A stretch of DNA of 64,000 bases from Actinomycetota bacterium (GTDB taxonomy: Bacteria; Actinomycetota; Acidimicrobiia; Acidimicrobiales; Iamiaceae), in contig JAHBSO010000004.1 of NCBI GenBank assembly GCA_019639075.1, positions 145,704-209,703 on the forward strand, in the 5' to 3' direction. Under the pieces are notes generated by a model. It was given only the letters and a program-made list of their open reading frames with translations, had not been told where the DNA came from and made no database searches. The position numbers were made by a program, and so were the translations under genes. Shown here piece by piece: positions 34,285-42,758 of the stretch. Numbering within the stretch: position 1 is the stretch's first letter; every line of letters begins with the position of its first letter.

Positions 34285-35870
34285 CACTTCTCCTCACGAA
34301 GGTCGACGAGCGGCTCGGCCGAGGTGACCACCGGCAGCTCCTCGTCGAAGTTGGTGAACGGGGGCGGCGACGGGGCGAGCCACTCGAGCGACTGCCCTTC
34401 CCAGGGGTCGGCGTCGGCCGGCTCGTCGGGGGTGCGCAACAGCGGCAGGTAGGCGGCGAGCGAGGCCAGCAGACCGAGGATCACGAGCACCATGCCGATC
34501 ACGACGATGATGTTCAGGCCCTCGATGCCGCCCTCCCACGAGGCGTACAGCTCCTGGCCGTCGCCGGCGAGGCCGGAGATCAGGTCGGGCAGGACCACCG
34601 CGGCGGCACCGACGAGCAGCGCGAGCGGAGCGATGAGCGCCGGACCCTTCGCGGCCTGCTGGCGGCCGACCTTGGTGGCCCACCAGGTGATGCCGCCGAG
34701 CGAGGCGATGAGCGAGGCGAGGACGGCACCGTTGCTGACGCCGAGGTCGTAGATCGTCCCGTAGGTGTCGCTCGTCATCAGCGCACCCAGGGCGCCGGCC
34801 GCCGTGGTGAGCAGCAGGATGAGCAGGGCGGCGACCGCGGAGACGACGGCCGGGTTGAGGGCGAAGGAGCCCCGGCGGAACAGATCGCCGGCCAGACCGA
34901 CGATGGCGAGGACCGGAACCACGGCGATCAGTGCGAGGAGGATGACGACCCAGGCCTCGTGGTCGTGGGCGCTGGCCCCGGCGAGGAAGGCGCCGAAGCC
35001 GAAGATGGCGAACGCCCCGATGGCGCCCTGGGCCACCGCGCGGGGGGCGATGCGGGCCTTGGCGGTGGTGGCGAGCACGTCGGCGGCGAAGCCGAGGACC
35101 GGCACGGCGACGACGTAGATCTGCGGGTTGCGCAGCACCCAGTCGAGCTGGCCGAACATGACCGTGTTGTCGCCGAAGCTCGTGCCCGCGTGGTTGAAGT
35201 CCACGTACATCAGGGCGAGCATGCCGATCAGCACCGGCAGCGTCAGGATCCACATGACGGCGGCGACCGCCACCGACCAGGCGTAGAGCGGGACGCGGTC
35301 CATGGTCAGGCCGGTCGGGCGGAGGGCGAACACCGTGGTGGCGAGGCACACGGCGGCGAGCAGGATGGCCACGACGATCAGGCCGAACGAGGCGATCCAG
35401 AGGTTGACGCCCTCGGTCCGGCCGCCGCCGGGGCCACCGTTGATGGCGTAGGAGGCGACGAACAGGCCGGCGCCGACGAGGAACGCCCAGTACGAGGCGG
35501 CCGCGGCGCGGGGGAAGGCGATGGCGCGGGCGCCGACCTGGAGCGGCACGACGATCATCGCCACGCCGATCGTGAGCGGGAAGGCGACGAGGAACACACC
35601 GCCGAGCCGCATCAGGGTCCAGAACTGCACGACCGTGTCGTTGGCGAAGATCGAGACGGAATCGGTGGCGATGCCCTCGAAGGAGAAGAGCAGGCCGAGG
35701 GCGGCGACCACCGCACCCAGCACCAGGGCCGTGCCGACGTAGAGGCGGCCGATGACCTTGTGGTCCCCGGTGCCGAGCACGGCGGCGAAACCGGTGGGTT
35801 CCACCCGTTCGCCGAGGGGAGCCTCGGAGGCCGCGGCGACGGTCTCGGGAGCGGTGTCGATTACAGCCAT
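34284..35870 (-). CDS. subunit I-like haem-copper oxidase paralogue lacking metal ligands
   Basis: An intact 528-codon gene, first in the cox operon. It aligns with CtaD from its start (GTGDHKVIGRLYVGTAL versus SVDHKRVGIMYGAASL) through PLQVGARAIAFPR to DPWEGQSLEWLAPSPPPF, so homology is clear. But every metal ligand is gone: Arg88 replaces the haem a His, Asn248 the CuB His of HPEVY (NPQIY, Tyr252 kept), Ala/Gly the CuB His pair, and Asn380/Ala382 the haem His pair. It cannot be a normal oxidase; a structural, regulatory or quinone-handling role is possible. Confidence 0.85.
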   Translation of the reverse strand: MAVIDTAPETVAAASEAPLGERVEPTGFAAVLGTGDHKVIGRLYVGTALVLGAVVAALGLLFSFEGIATDSVSIFANDTVVQFWTLMRLGGVFLVAFPLTIGVAMIVVPLQVGARAIAFPRAAAASYWAFLVGAGLFVASYAINGGPGGGRTEGVNLWIASFGLIVVAILLAAVCLATTVFALRPTGLTMDRVPLYAWSVAVAAVMWILTLPVLIGMLALMYVDFNHAGTSFGDNTVMFGQLDWVLRNPQIYVVAVPVLGFAADVLATTAKARIAPRAVAQGAIGAFAIFGFGAFLAGASAHDHEAWVVILLALIAVVPVLAIVGLAGDLFRRGSFALNPAVVSAVAALLILLLTTAAGALGALMTSDTYGTIYDLGVSNGAVLASLIASLGGITWWATKVGRQQAAKGPALIAPLALLVGAAAVVLPDLISGLAGDGQELYASWEGGIEGLNIIVVIGMVLVILGLLASLAAYLPLLRTPDEPADADPWEGQSLEWLAPSPPPFTNFDEELPVVTSAEPLVDLREEK

Positions 35871-36062
35871 GTGCGTGCTGACCTCACCACCGAAGCGCTC
35901 GCGTGCGGGCGCGTCGGCGTCTCGTGGTGAAACGGATCCGTACGGTTCGGGACACTACACAGTCGCCCTCCCGGCCAGGAAAAGCCGGGATGGTCGCGGC
36001 CATCTGCCAGGGAGATGATCGAGCCTTCGACCATCTGTCGCGTCGCTCCGGAGGTCACCGGT
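35871..36062. promoter_or_regulatory. cox operon upstream region
   Basis: 192 bases between the ctaB stop and the operon's first ATG, with no gene. On the minus strand, TGTGTAGTGT (rc of about 35951-35960) is a candidate -10 with a leader of about 75 bases. Hairpins occur at TCCCGGC...GCCGGGA (about 35969-35990), a likely ctaB-side or leader terminator, and GATGGTCG/CGACCATC arms at 35989-35996 and 36028-36035. Function is inferred. Confidence 0.4.
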
Positions 36063-36956
36063 TCAGGCACCCGACAGGAGCTGGTCGACGGCCATCGCCC
36101 CGAACAGGAGCGTGACGTAGGTGATGCTGAACGTGAACACCTTCATGGCGTTCCTCGTGGTCGGGTCGCGGCGCAGGACGATCGTCAGCCAGGTGAACCC
36201 GGCCCCCAGCACGATCGCGGCACCGAGGTAGAGGGCCCCGAGGTCACCGACCCACCAGAACGCGAGGGAGCAGGCCCACACGGCGATCGTGTAGCGGAGG
36301 ATCCGATCGGCGGTGTCGTCCAGGCTGGCGACCGACGGCAGCATCGGCACGTCGACCGAGGCGTAGTCGTCCTTGTACTTGATGGCGAGCGCCCAGAAGT
36401 GCGGCGGCGTCCAGAAGAACATGAGGGCGAAGAGCACGATCGGCGCCCATCCGAGGCTGTTCGTCACCGCCGACCATCCGATCAGCACCGGCGCCGCGCC
36501 GGCCGCGCCGCCGATGACGATGTTCTGGGTGGACGTGCGCTTCAACCACAGCGTGTAGACGAACACGTAGAAGAGGCACGCGCCGAGGGCGAGCACGGCG
36601 CTCAGCAGGTTGACCCAGTACCAGAGGTACGCGAACGCGAAGACCTCGAGGCCGATCGCGAAGGTCAGCGCGGCGCGGGGCGACATCACCCCGGTGACGA
36701 GCGGCCGACCCTTGGTCCGCTCCATGATCCGGTCGATGTCGCGGTCGACGTACATGTTGATGGCGTTGGCCCCGCCCGCCGACAAGGTGCCGCCGATGAC
36801 GGTGTTGAGCATCAGCCAGCCCGACGGCATGCCGCGCTCGGCCACCACCATGGTCGGCACGGTGGTGATCAGCAGCAGTTCGATGATGCGCGGCTTGGTC
36901 AGCGCGACGTAGCCGGCGACACGAGTGCGCAGCGGGGCTCGGGACTGCTTGAGCAC
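36063..36956 (-). CDS. ctaB: protoheme IX farnesyltransferase (haem O synthase)
   Basis: A 297-residue UbiA-family prenyltransferase that adds a farnesyl group to protohaem. NAINMYVDRDIDRIMERTKG carries the first Asp-rich motif and the family's RT-K-R-PL block follows. It has nine helices. The start is GTG at 36956, six bases after TATGGT on the minus strand, one of the best leaderless boxes here. It is divergent from ctaA; together they make haem A for the oxidase. Confidence 0.94.
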   Translation of the reverse strand: MLKQSRAPLRTRVAGYVALTKPRIIELLLITTVPTMVVAERGMPSGWLMLNTVIGGTLSAGGANAINMYVDRDIDRIMERTKGRPLVTGVMSPRAALTFAIGLEVFAFAYLWYWVNLLSAVLALGACLFYVFVYTLWLKRTSTQNIVIGGAAGAAPVLIGWSAVTNSLGWAPIVLFALMFFWTPPHFWALAIKYKDDYASVDVPMLPSVASLDDTADRILRYTIAVWACSLAFWWVGDLGALYLGAAIVLGAGFTWLTIVLRRDPTTRNAMKVFTFSITYVTLLFGAMAVDQLLSGA

Positions 36957-37083
36957 GGCCCCACCATAAGAGGCGGCACCCGTCCGGCCCCCATCCGGCG
37001 CAGCCGTCCCGGCCGGCGGGTGCGGGCGCCGACCCGGCATCGCCGCTTGGTGCCCGGGGTCGGCACGGCCGTAGCCTCCGAAC

Positions 37084-38073
37084 GTGCTCGACCGCCTCCG
37101 CCGACCGGTGACACCCGCCGCGTACCGACGGATCGCGTGGGTCGCGCTCGCTCTCCTCGTGCTGATCGTGGTCACGGGCGCGGCGGTCCGGCTGACCGGC
37201 TCGGGACTCGGCTGCACCGACTGGCCGAACTGCACCGACGAACAGTTCGTGGCCCCGATGGAGCTGCACCCGATGGTGGAGTTCGTCAACCGGCTCGTCA
37301 CCGGGTTGGTCTCCGCCGCGGTCGCGCTCGCCGTGCTCGGTTCGCTGCGCCGGGCGCCTCGCCGCCGGGACCTCACATGGCTCTCGCTCGGCCTCGTCGG
37401 GGGCGTCGTGGCCCAGATCCTCGTCGGCCGGATCGTCGTCGTCTCGCACCTGAACCCGTGGTGGGTGCAGACCCACATGGTCGTGTCGATGGTGCTGATC
37501 GCCGACGCGATCGTGCTCGCCCACCGTGCCGGGCTGCCCGACGACCGCCCGGTGCGCCCGGGCGTCACGCCCGCGCTGCTGCGATGGGGCTGGGTCCTCG
37601 TCGGCGCCGCGACCGTGGTGGTCCTCACCGGCACGCTCGTCACCGGCTCCGGCCCGCACAGCGGCCACAACGAGGACGACGTCACCCAGATCCGGCGCCT
37701 CCCCATCGCGGTCCACGACGCGGCCCGGATCCACGGCATCGCGATGATCGCGTTCCTCGCGGTCACGGTCTGGGTGCTGGTGCAGGTCCGACGGCACCAT
37801 GCGAAGGGGCCACTGCGCACCGCCACCGACCTCCTCCTCACCCTGCTCGTGCTCCAGGCGACCCTGGGCTACGCGCAGTACTTCACGGGTGTGCCGCCGC
37901 TGCTCGTCGGGCTCCACGTCCTCGGCGCGTGCCTCGTCTGGTGCGCAACGCTCGCGGTGCTGCTGCGCATGCGATCGCCTCTGGAGTCGGTCGCCGGAAC
38001 CGGGCCATCATGGAGCGGTGAGCCCGACGCCCGTGCTGTCCCCCGTGGAGACCTCGTCCCCGGACGTCGATGA
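37084..38073 (+). CDS. ctaA: haem A synthase
   Basis: A 329-residue COX15/CtaA protein that oxidises haem O to haem A. Conserved His residues occur in LHPMVEFVNRL, VQTHMVVSM, VHDAARIHG and VGLHVLGA, and a Cys pair in GLGCTDWPNC lies in the first outer loop. The start is GTG at 37084, six bases after TAGCCT (37072-37077), likely leaderless. Its 3' end overlaps clpS by 56 bases in another frame. Confidence 0.93.
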   Translation: MLDRLRRPVTPAAYRRIAWVALALLVLIVVTGAAVRLTGSGLGCTDWPNCTDEQFVAPMELHPMVEFVNRLVTGLVSAAVALAVLGSLRRAPRRRDLTWLSLGLVGGVVAQILVGRIVVVSHLNPWWVQTHMVVSMVLIADAIVLAHRAGLPDDRPVRPGVTPALLRWGWVLVGAATVVVLTGTLVTGSGPHSGHNEDDVTQIRRLPIAVHDAARIHGIAMIAFLAVTVWVLVQVRRHHAKGPLRTATDLLLTLLVLQATLGYAQYFTGVPPLLVGLHVLGACLVWCATLAVLLRMRSPLESVAGTGPSWSGEPDARAVPRGDLVPGRR

Positions 38074-38323
38074 GCACGTCGGCGAGGACCGCCCGTGGGT
38101 GGTGCTCGTGTGGAACGACCCGATCAACACCATGGAGTACGTCGCCCTCGTCTTCCAGAAGGTGTTCGGCTACGCGAAGGCGAAGGCCGAGGCGCTGATG
38201 CTCGACGTCCACAACAAGGGCCGCGCGGCGGTGTCGACCGGACCGCGGGACCAGGCCGAGGTGCACGTGTTCCGCCTCCAGGAGCACGGGCTGTGGGCGA
38301 CGATGCAGCACGACGACGACTGA
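38018..38323 (+). CDS. clpS: ClpS adaptor protein
   Basis: A 101-residue N-end-rule adaptor for ClpAP/ClpCP. The core is WVVLVWNDPINTMEYVALVF with the substrate-binding Asn-Asp, then HNKGRAAVSTGPRDQAE. The N-terminus of about 25 residues is longer than in E. coli. The start is GTG at 38018 (CATCAT six bases upstream), inside the end of ctaA. The DUF2017 gene follows with a TGATG overlap, the usual actinobacterial pairing. Confidence 0.93.
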   Translation: MSPTPVLSPVETSSPDVDEHVGEDRPWVVLVWNDPINTMEYVALVFQKVFGYAKAKAEALMLDVHNKGRAAVSTGPRDQAEVHVFRLQEHGLWATMQHDDD

Positions 38324-38808
38324 TGCCGCTGTTCAGACCGCCGAACCCGGTGGTGCGCGCCGACGGCGACGACACCTACGAGATCGTGCTCGATCCCCGG
38401 TACCGGGCGATCCTCGACGACGCGTTGGAGGGGGTGGGCAGCCTGCTCGACGACCCCGACCAGCCCGGGATCGAGCGGCTCCTACCGACCACCTACCCCG
38501 ACGACCCCGAGCGCGAGGCCGGCTACCGGCTGCTCGCCGGCGAGGAGCTGCGGACCTCGCACCAGGCCGCGATCGAGACCCTGCGCGAGGTGTTCGGATC
38601 GGGCTCGGCCAGCGGCGAACAGCTCTGGGCGGCGATCCGGGCGCTCAACTCGATCCGCCTCGTGACCGGCACCCTGCTCGGCATCGAGACCGAGGACGAC
38701 GAGCCGGACCCCGACCTCGACCCCGACGAACCCGCCTACGGGATCTGGGCGCTCTACGACCTCTCGATGGTCGTCCAGCACCACATCATCCGAGTGCTCG
38801 AGGAGTGA
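38323..38808 (+). CDS. DUF2017 family protein
   Basis: A 161-residue soluble acidic protein. LLPTTYPDDPEREAGYRLL and IWALYDLSMVVQHHIIRVLE are typical of DUF2017, which is usually found right after clpS in actinobacteria; function unknown, though a link to the Clp system is likely from this context. ATG 38323 shares its A with the clpS stop codon. Confidence 0.85.
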   Translation: MPLFRPPNPVVRADGDDTYEIVLDPRYRAILDDALEGVGSLLDDPDQPGIERLLPTTYPDDPEREAGYRLLAGEELRTSHQAAIETLREVFGSGSASGEQLWAAIRALNSIRLVTGTLLGIETEDDEPDPDLDPDEPAYGIWALYDLSMVVQHHIIRVLEE

Positions 38809-38823
38809 CCGCGGTGCGGCGGG

Positions 38824-40890
38824 TCAGCGGCAGGCGGCCCCGGCCCGAAGGATCGCGCTCTGCTGCTCCGCGGTCGGGTTGAAGTCGTCGCTCGTCAGCT
38901 CGGCGCCCGAGAAGATGTCCATCACCCCGTCGGCGTAGCAGCGGGCCTGGTCCTCGCGGAGGCCCTCGGTGATGCCCTGGGTGAAGATCTGGGTCCGGGT
39001 GACCGGGAGTTGGAGGAGCGCGACGTCGACGTCGCCCGCGAGGGCGTCCTCGCCCGGGTCGCACGACTGGAACGACACGGTGGTGCCCGATGCCGAGGCC
39101 GTTGCCGCGCCGCCCTTGAACTCGCCGACCCACTGCTGGAGCGCGGTCTCGAGCTCCGTCGTGTTCTGGGCGTCGCTCATCTGGGCCCGGGCGGACACGC
39201 ACACCGCGCCGTCGAGCCGGTAGCTGCGCATGCCGTCGGCCTCGAGGCCGACGGTGGCGTGGTAGGCCGCCTTGGGGTCGATGCGGGAGGCGAGGAGGAC
39301 GTACCAGAACACCGAGCCGAAGGTCTCGGTCTCGCTCCCGTCGATCTCCTCGGCCCCGTCGGGCAGCTCGACGGTGAGCGGGTCCCGGTTCACGGCCGGG
39401 TTCTCGAACGGGGACACGTCCACGGGGTCGAACATCGCGGCATCCGACGGCGGGTCCTCGAGCAGCGCGTCGATGCCGGCGTTGCCCTGCTGGGCGTCGG
39501 CCAGGTCGACCAGCACCGGGCCGAAGAAGTACGGCGCGGCGAACACCACCTGGAGCACCTGGGGCACGTCGGTGAGGCCCTCCTCGGCGTCGTCCGAGCT
39601 GGCCTGGGACTCCTTGTCGTACTCCTTGCGCTCCTTCGCGGTGAGGACGTCGTCGATGTAGAGGTTCTCGATGCGGGTCGCATCGCCCTCGCCGATGTCG
39701 CGGAGGTACGTGACGGAGTTGTCGTCGGTGTCGGAGATCCGGCTGAGGTCGAAGTGCTGGTCCTGCACCACGTGGGTGAGCTCGTGGACGAGGGTGACGC
39801 GCAGCGCCGGCGTCAGGTCGGTGCCCCGCACGTACACCTCCTTGGTGTCCGGGCTGTAGAAGGCGAGCGTGCCGCTGTCCGCGAGGTCCGACGTCGCCGC
39901 CTCCAGGTCGACCTCGCCCTCCACGAGCCCGAGGGCCCGCAGCATCGCGACCGTGTCGTCGAGCTGGGCCTGCTCCTCTTCGGACGTCTCGCTCTCGGCG
40001 CTCGACGTGTCACCCGACGATGCCGCGGTGTACTCCTCGGCGGTGAGGAAGTTGACCGTCACGGGGTGCTCGTACTCGAGACCCCGCTCCTTCTCCACGA
40101 ACTTCGCGAGGTCGGCGACGCGGGAGTCCCATGCGTCGGGGTAGTCGGGGCCGCTCGAGCTCGTGACGACGTAGACCGCGCCGGCCACGAGGAGGGCGAC
40201 GACGACGACCGCGATGCCGCGCATCCACACCGGTGCCCGGTCGACCACGGGACGCGGACGGGCCCCCGGCGGACGGGGCTGCTGCCACATCGCAGGCCCG
40301 CCCGGCGACTGGGGCCCCGTCGGCCACCCGCCACCGGGGGGCATGCCGCCAGGGGGCATGCCGCCGGGAGGCATCCCGCCGGGAGGCATCCCGCCGGGCA
40401 ACGGCCCGCCCACGCGCGGCATCGCGGCCGGACTGCCGTACGCAGCGGGCGCCGCGGGGTACCCACCGACGTTGCCGGGTTGCGCTGCCGGCCGCGGCGG
40501 GACTGGGAGCGGGCCAGGCCCACCGATACCGGGCCCGCCGGCGGCATCGGGGACGCCCGGGACCGCGGGTGACGCGAACGGCGAGGACTCGGGGCTGGCG
40601 AACGGGTTCGCCGGAGCGGGCGCATCCGCGGGGGGTTCGAACGGGATCGCACCGCTGGAGGGGACGCCGGGAACGGCAGGCGCGCCGGGCTGCGGCGCGT
40701 CGCCGCCTCCCAGCGGCGGCTGCGGGAACCCGATGGGGGGAGGCGGCACATCGCTCGCCGCCGACGCAGGGGGCTGCGGGAAGCCCGTGGGCGGGTTCGG
40801 CCTGGGCGGCGAGGCCGGGTCGGGTCCGACCGACGGTCCGCCGGCGAAGGGGCCGGGCTCCCGGGGTGGCTCGGGCCACTCGTCGCTCAC
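38824..40890 (-). CDS. membrane-anchored zinc metallopeptidase-like protein
   Basis: A 688-residue protein. The first 220 or so residues are Pro/Gly-rich and disordered, with four tandem GGMPP units. One helix follows (WMRGIAVVVVALLVAGAVYV), then an extracytoplasmic domain with the zincin motif HELTH at 369-373 in TLVHELTHVVQDQHFDLSR. A downstream Glu ligand (GEGDATRIENL) is plausible. The substrate is unknown. The start is GTG at 40890 with GGAGGA six bases upstream. Type II topology puts the catalytic domain outside. Confidence 0.78.
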   Translation of the reverse strand: MSDEWPEPPREPGPFAGGPSVGPDPASPPRPNPPTGFPQPPASAASDVPPPPIGFPQPPLGGGDAPQPGAPAVPGVPSSGAIPFEPPADAPAPANPFASPESSPFASPAVPGVPDAAGGPGIGGPGPLPVPPRPAAQPGNVGGYPAAPAAYGSPAAMPRVGGPLPGGMPPGGMPPGGMPPGGMPPGGGWPTGPQSPGGPAMWQQPRPPGARPRPVVDRAPVWMRGIAVVVVALLVAGAVYVVTSSSGPDYPDAWDSRVADLAKFVEKERGLEYEHPVTVNFLTAEEYTAASSGDTSSAESETSEEEQAQLDDTVAMLRALGLVEGEVDLEAATSDLADSGTLAFYSPDTKEVYVRGTDLTPALRVTLVHELTHVVQDQHFDLSRISDTDDNSVTYLRDIGEGDATRIENLYIDDVLTAKERKEYDKESQASSDDAEEGLTDVPQVLQVVFAAPYFFGPVLVDLADAQQGNAGIDALLEDPPSDAAMFDPVDVSPFENPAVNRDPLTVELPDGAEEIDGSETETFGSVFWYVLLASRIDPKAAYHATVGLEADGMRSYRLDGAVCVSARAQMSDAQNTTELETALQQWVGEFKGGAATASASGTTVSFQSCDPGEDALAGDVDVALLQLPVTRTQIFTQGITEGLREDQARCYADGVMDIFSGAELTSDDFNPTAEQQSAILRAGAACR
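40320..40398 (-). repeat. tandem 15-bp coding repeat (GGMPP)
   Basis: Within the disordered N-terminal region of the metallopeptidase, a 15-base unit of the form GGCATGCCGCCNGGNGG on the coding strand is repeated about four times with small changes, giving GGMPPGGMPP. Slippage could change its number. Confidence 0.8.
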
Positions 40891-41175
40891 CAGGTTCCTC
40901 CGGATCGGGTCGGGTCCGCGATCGCCGCAGCTGCGACGGGACGCGAGGGGGACGTTCCGCACGGAACGCTGAAGTTCCTGTCGGCACGGGATCGCGCCGC
41001 GTTGAGCGATGGCATGACTCCCCCCAGTGGTCGCATAGGGGTCGAACCCTACAAGCCCATCCACCGCCGGGACGGCGCGTGCCGGCAGGTTCGCCGAGCG
41101 CAGTCACGGTCGCGAACGGGCTGGGGGCCGGCGAGAGGTCGACTGCTACCGTGACCGGGTCCCGGAGACGGGCAG
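40891..41175. other. intergenic region before tRNA-Glu
   Basis: 285 bases between the metallopeptidase start and tRNA-Glu. TACCGT (41147-41152) is a likely -10 box for the tRNA, giving a start near 41160. No open frame or repeat of note is seen in the rest. Confidence 0.45.
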
Positions 41176-41248
41176 GCCCCCATCGTCCAGCGGCCTAGGA
41201 CGCCTCCCTTTCAAGGAGGTAACACGGGTTCGAATCCCGTTGGGGGTG
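41176..41248 (+). tRNA. tRNA-Glu (anticodon TTC)
   Basis: 73 bases fold as a full cloverleaf. The acceptor stem is GCCCCCA (41176-41182) with TGGGGGT (41241-41247) and discriminator G41248. The anticodon stem-loop CCTCC-CTTTCAA-GGAGG holds TTC at positions 34-36, and the T arm CGGGTTCGAATCCCG contains TTCGAAT. CCA is not encoded. Confidence 0.95.
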
Positions 41249-41287
41249 CTGACAGGTGCGGGTCCGGGTCCGAGCTGAGGTGGCAAC

Positions 41288-41611
41288 ATGGCGTCCATGA
41301 TCAGCGCCCGCGCACCTCAGATCCTGGGCGACCTCGATGTGTCGGCGCTCGTCGACATCTGCGTCCGCTACGGGATCGCTGAGCTCTCGGTCTTCGGGTC
41401 GGTCGCACGCGACGACGACCGGGCGGACAGCGACATCGACCTCCTGTACGTGTTGGCGCCGGGGCACCACCTGGGGTTCGGAATCAACGCGCTCGAGGAC
41501 GACCTCGCGGCGCTGTTCGGACGCCCGATCGACCTCATCAGCAAGACCGCGCTCCACCGGCTCATCCGTGACGACGTCCTGGCCGAGGCCCGTCCGCTCT
41601 ATGCAGCGTGA
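41288..41611 (+). CDS. mntA: MntA-type nucleotidyltransferase antitoxin
   Basis: A 107-residue minimal nucleotidyltransferase. LSVFGSVARDDDRADSDIDLL is the GSxAR...SDxDL catalytic motif. With HepT it forms a toxin-antitoxin pair; MntA inactivates HepT by adding AMP to its Tyr. ATG 41288 or 41297 could be the start (CAACAT ends seven bases before 41297). It lies 40 bases after tRNA-Glu and overlaps hepT by 11 bases. Confidence 0.87.
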   Translation: MASMISARAPQILGDLDVSALVDICVRYGIAELSVFGSVARDDDRADSDIDLLYVLAPGHHLGFGINALEDDLAALFGRPIDLISKTALHRLIRDDVLAEARPLYAA

Positions 41612-41942
41612 TCTCCTGCTCCTGAGCGAGATCATCGGAGCGATCGAGCGGATCATCCAGATCGCCGGCGACGTCGACCTGGAATCACCAGAGCTGGACC
41701 GCGACCGCATCGACGCGCTCCTCTGGAACTTCACCGTGCTCGGCGAGGCCAGCAACCAGGTGTCCGACGACATCAAGACCGACCACGCAGACGTTCCGTG
41801 GTCCGACCCTGTTCGCCTTCGAAACCGCATCGTGCACGGCTACTGGAGCGTCGATCTCGACGTGCTCCTGGCCACGGCCCACAACGACCTGCCCGCCATG
41901 CTCCTGTCGATCCGAGCAGCACGCGAAGGCATCGAACCCTGA
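41601..41942 (+). CDS. hepT: HepT-like HEPN ribonuclease toxin
   Basis: A 113-residue helical HEPN protein. RNRIVHGYW carries the Rx4H ribonuclease motif followed by the Tyr that MntA modifies. As a toxin it would cut RNA when free of MntA. ATG 41601 lies inside the end of mntA, so the two are coupled. Confidence 0.88.
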   Translation: MQRDLLLLSEIIGAIERIIQIAGDVDLESPELDRDRIDALLWNFTVLGEASNQVSDDIKTDHADVPWSDPVRLRNRIVHGYWSVDLDVLLATAHNDLPAMLLSIRAAREGIEP

Positions 41943-41944
41943 CC

Positions 41945-42547
41945 ATGAGGGGCGGGCGATCGGCGTGGGAAGTCGCGGGCGGGTGCCGGCGCGAAGCACT
42001 TGCCGGTCTGGCCGCCGGACATCCGATGATCGCGTACGACTATCAGCGGGCGTGGATCACCAACGGCGGCGCTCAGACGCTCGGCCCGTGGCTCATCGCC
42101 GTTGCTCATGCACTTCAGGTCGGACAACCGAAGACTGCGGTGCACGCAACCGACCTCGCGTTGAAGAACTGGATCGGTGACGAACCACGTCGATCAATCC
42201 TGCGCTACGTGCGCGGCGAAGTGATCCGACGGCACATGAGGGATCCCAAGACCGCTCAGCTCGACCTTGACGTCGCTGAGCACGACGCGCCCGCGTGGCT
42301 CCGTGGCTCTGCCGTACGAGCGGCGGCCGACTGCCGCGCAGAGGCCGTCGCCAGCCAAAAGCGAAAGCCGTCGGTCGGACCGGCGCCGACCTTTCACGCC
42401 GCCGACGACAGCCCCGACTGGAGGTCCGAGCCGGTCGAGCTCGACGGGCCTGTCGAGTATGAAGAACCCTTCGTCTGGAACGTTGTGTCAGCAATTCTTT
42501 GGACCGCCGACCCAAGAGTCCCTGCGAACCAGCGCTGGATCCGATGA
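41945..42547 (+). CDS. hypothetical protein in tRNA-Glu island
   Basis: A 200-residue soluble protein, not recognised. The first half is Ala/Leu-rich and helical (LGPWLIAVAHALQVGQPKTA), the rest is acidic with many Trp. Its GC content is visibly lower than its neighbours', which suggests transfer. It starts two bases after hepT, so it may be a third gene of that module or cargo. Confidence 0.5.
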   Translation: MRGGRSAWEVAGGCRREALAGLAAGHPMIAYDYQRAWITNGGAQTLGPWLIAVAHALQVGQPKTAVHATDLALKNWIGDEPRRSILRYVRGEVIRRHMRDPKTAQLDLDVAEHDAPAWLRGSAVRAAADCRAEAVASQKRKPSVGPAPTFHAADDSPDWRSEPVELDGPVEYEEPFVWNVVSAILWTADPRVPANQRWIR

Positions 42548-42611
42548 TCAAACACGCGTGGGCGGATGAACGCGGGCCACGTTCTCGCTGGTCAGCGGGT
42601 TCGAAAGAGAC

Positions 42612-42758
42612 GTGATCGAAGCGCTCCGGGCACTGCTCGCCCAGCACCGCTCGGCCGAGGTGGACGCGTCCTACGCCGCCTACGACGAGCACCCGATCGA
42701 CGAGCCGGACGAGTGGGGAGACCTCGCATCGTTCCGGGCCGCAGCAGCTGCCACGTGA
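42612..42758 (+). CDS. short antitoxin-like protein of a MazEF pair
   Basis: A 48-residue acidic protein ([14 protein letters not shown]...[19 protein letters not shown]). It has GAAAGAG a few bases before the GTG at 42612, and its stop overlaps the MazF-like start as GTGA. Small size, acidic tail and position make it the likely antitoxin. No DNA-binding domain is visible, so it is not a full MazE. Confidence 0.6.
   Translation: MIEALRALLAQHRSAEVDASYAAYDEHPIDEPDEWGDLASFRAAAAAT

Noticed and set aside
34284..35870. The inactive subunit I-like gene as a pseudogene
   Set aside because: The frame is intact over 528 codons, has a normal start, a coupled downstream gene and conserved C-terminal block; loss of ligands is specific, not random decay.
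40320..40398. GGMPP repeat as a minisatellite outside genes
   Set aside because: It is in frame within the metallopeptidase's disordered N-terminus.
40888..41064. N-terminal extension of the metallopeptidase to 41064
   Set aside because: GTG 40890 has a GGAGGA site at the right distance; the extension has no start signal.
41249..41287. Partial copy of the tRNA-Glu 3' end as an att site
   Set aside because: I found no second copy of the T-arm and acceptor sequence within the island.
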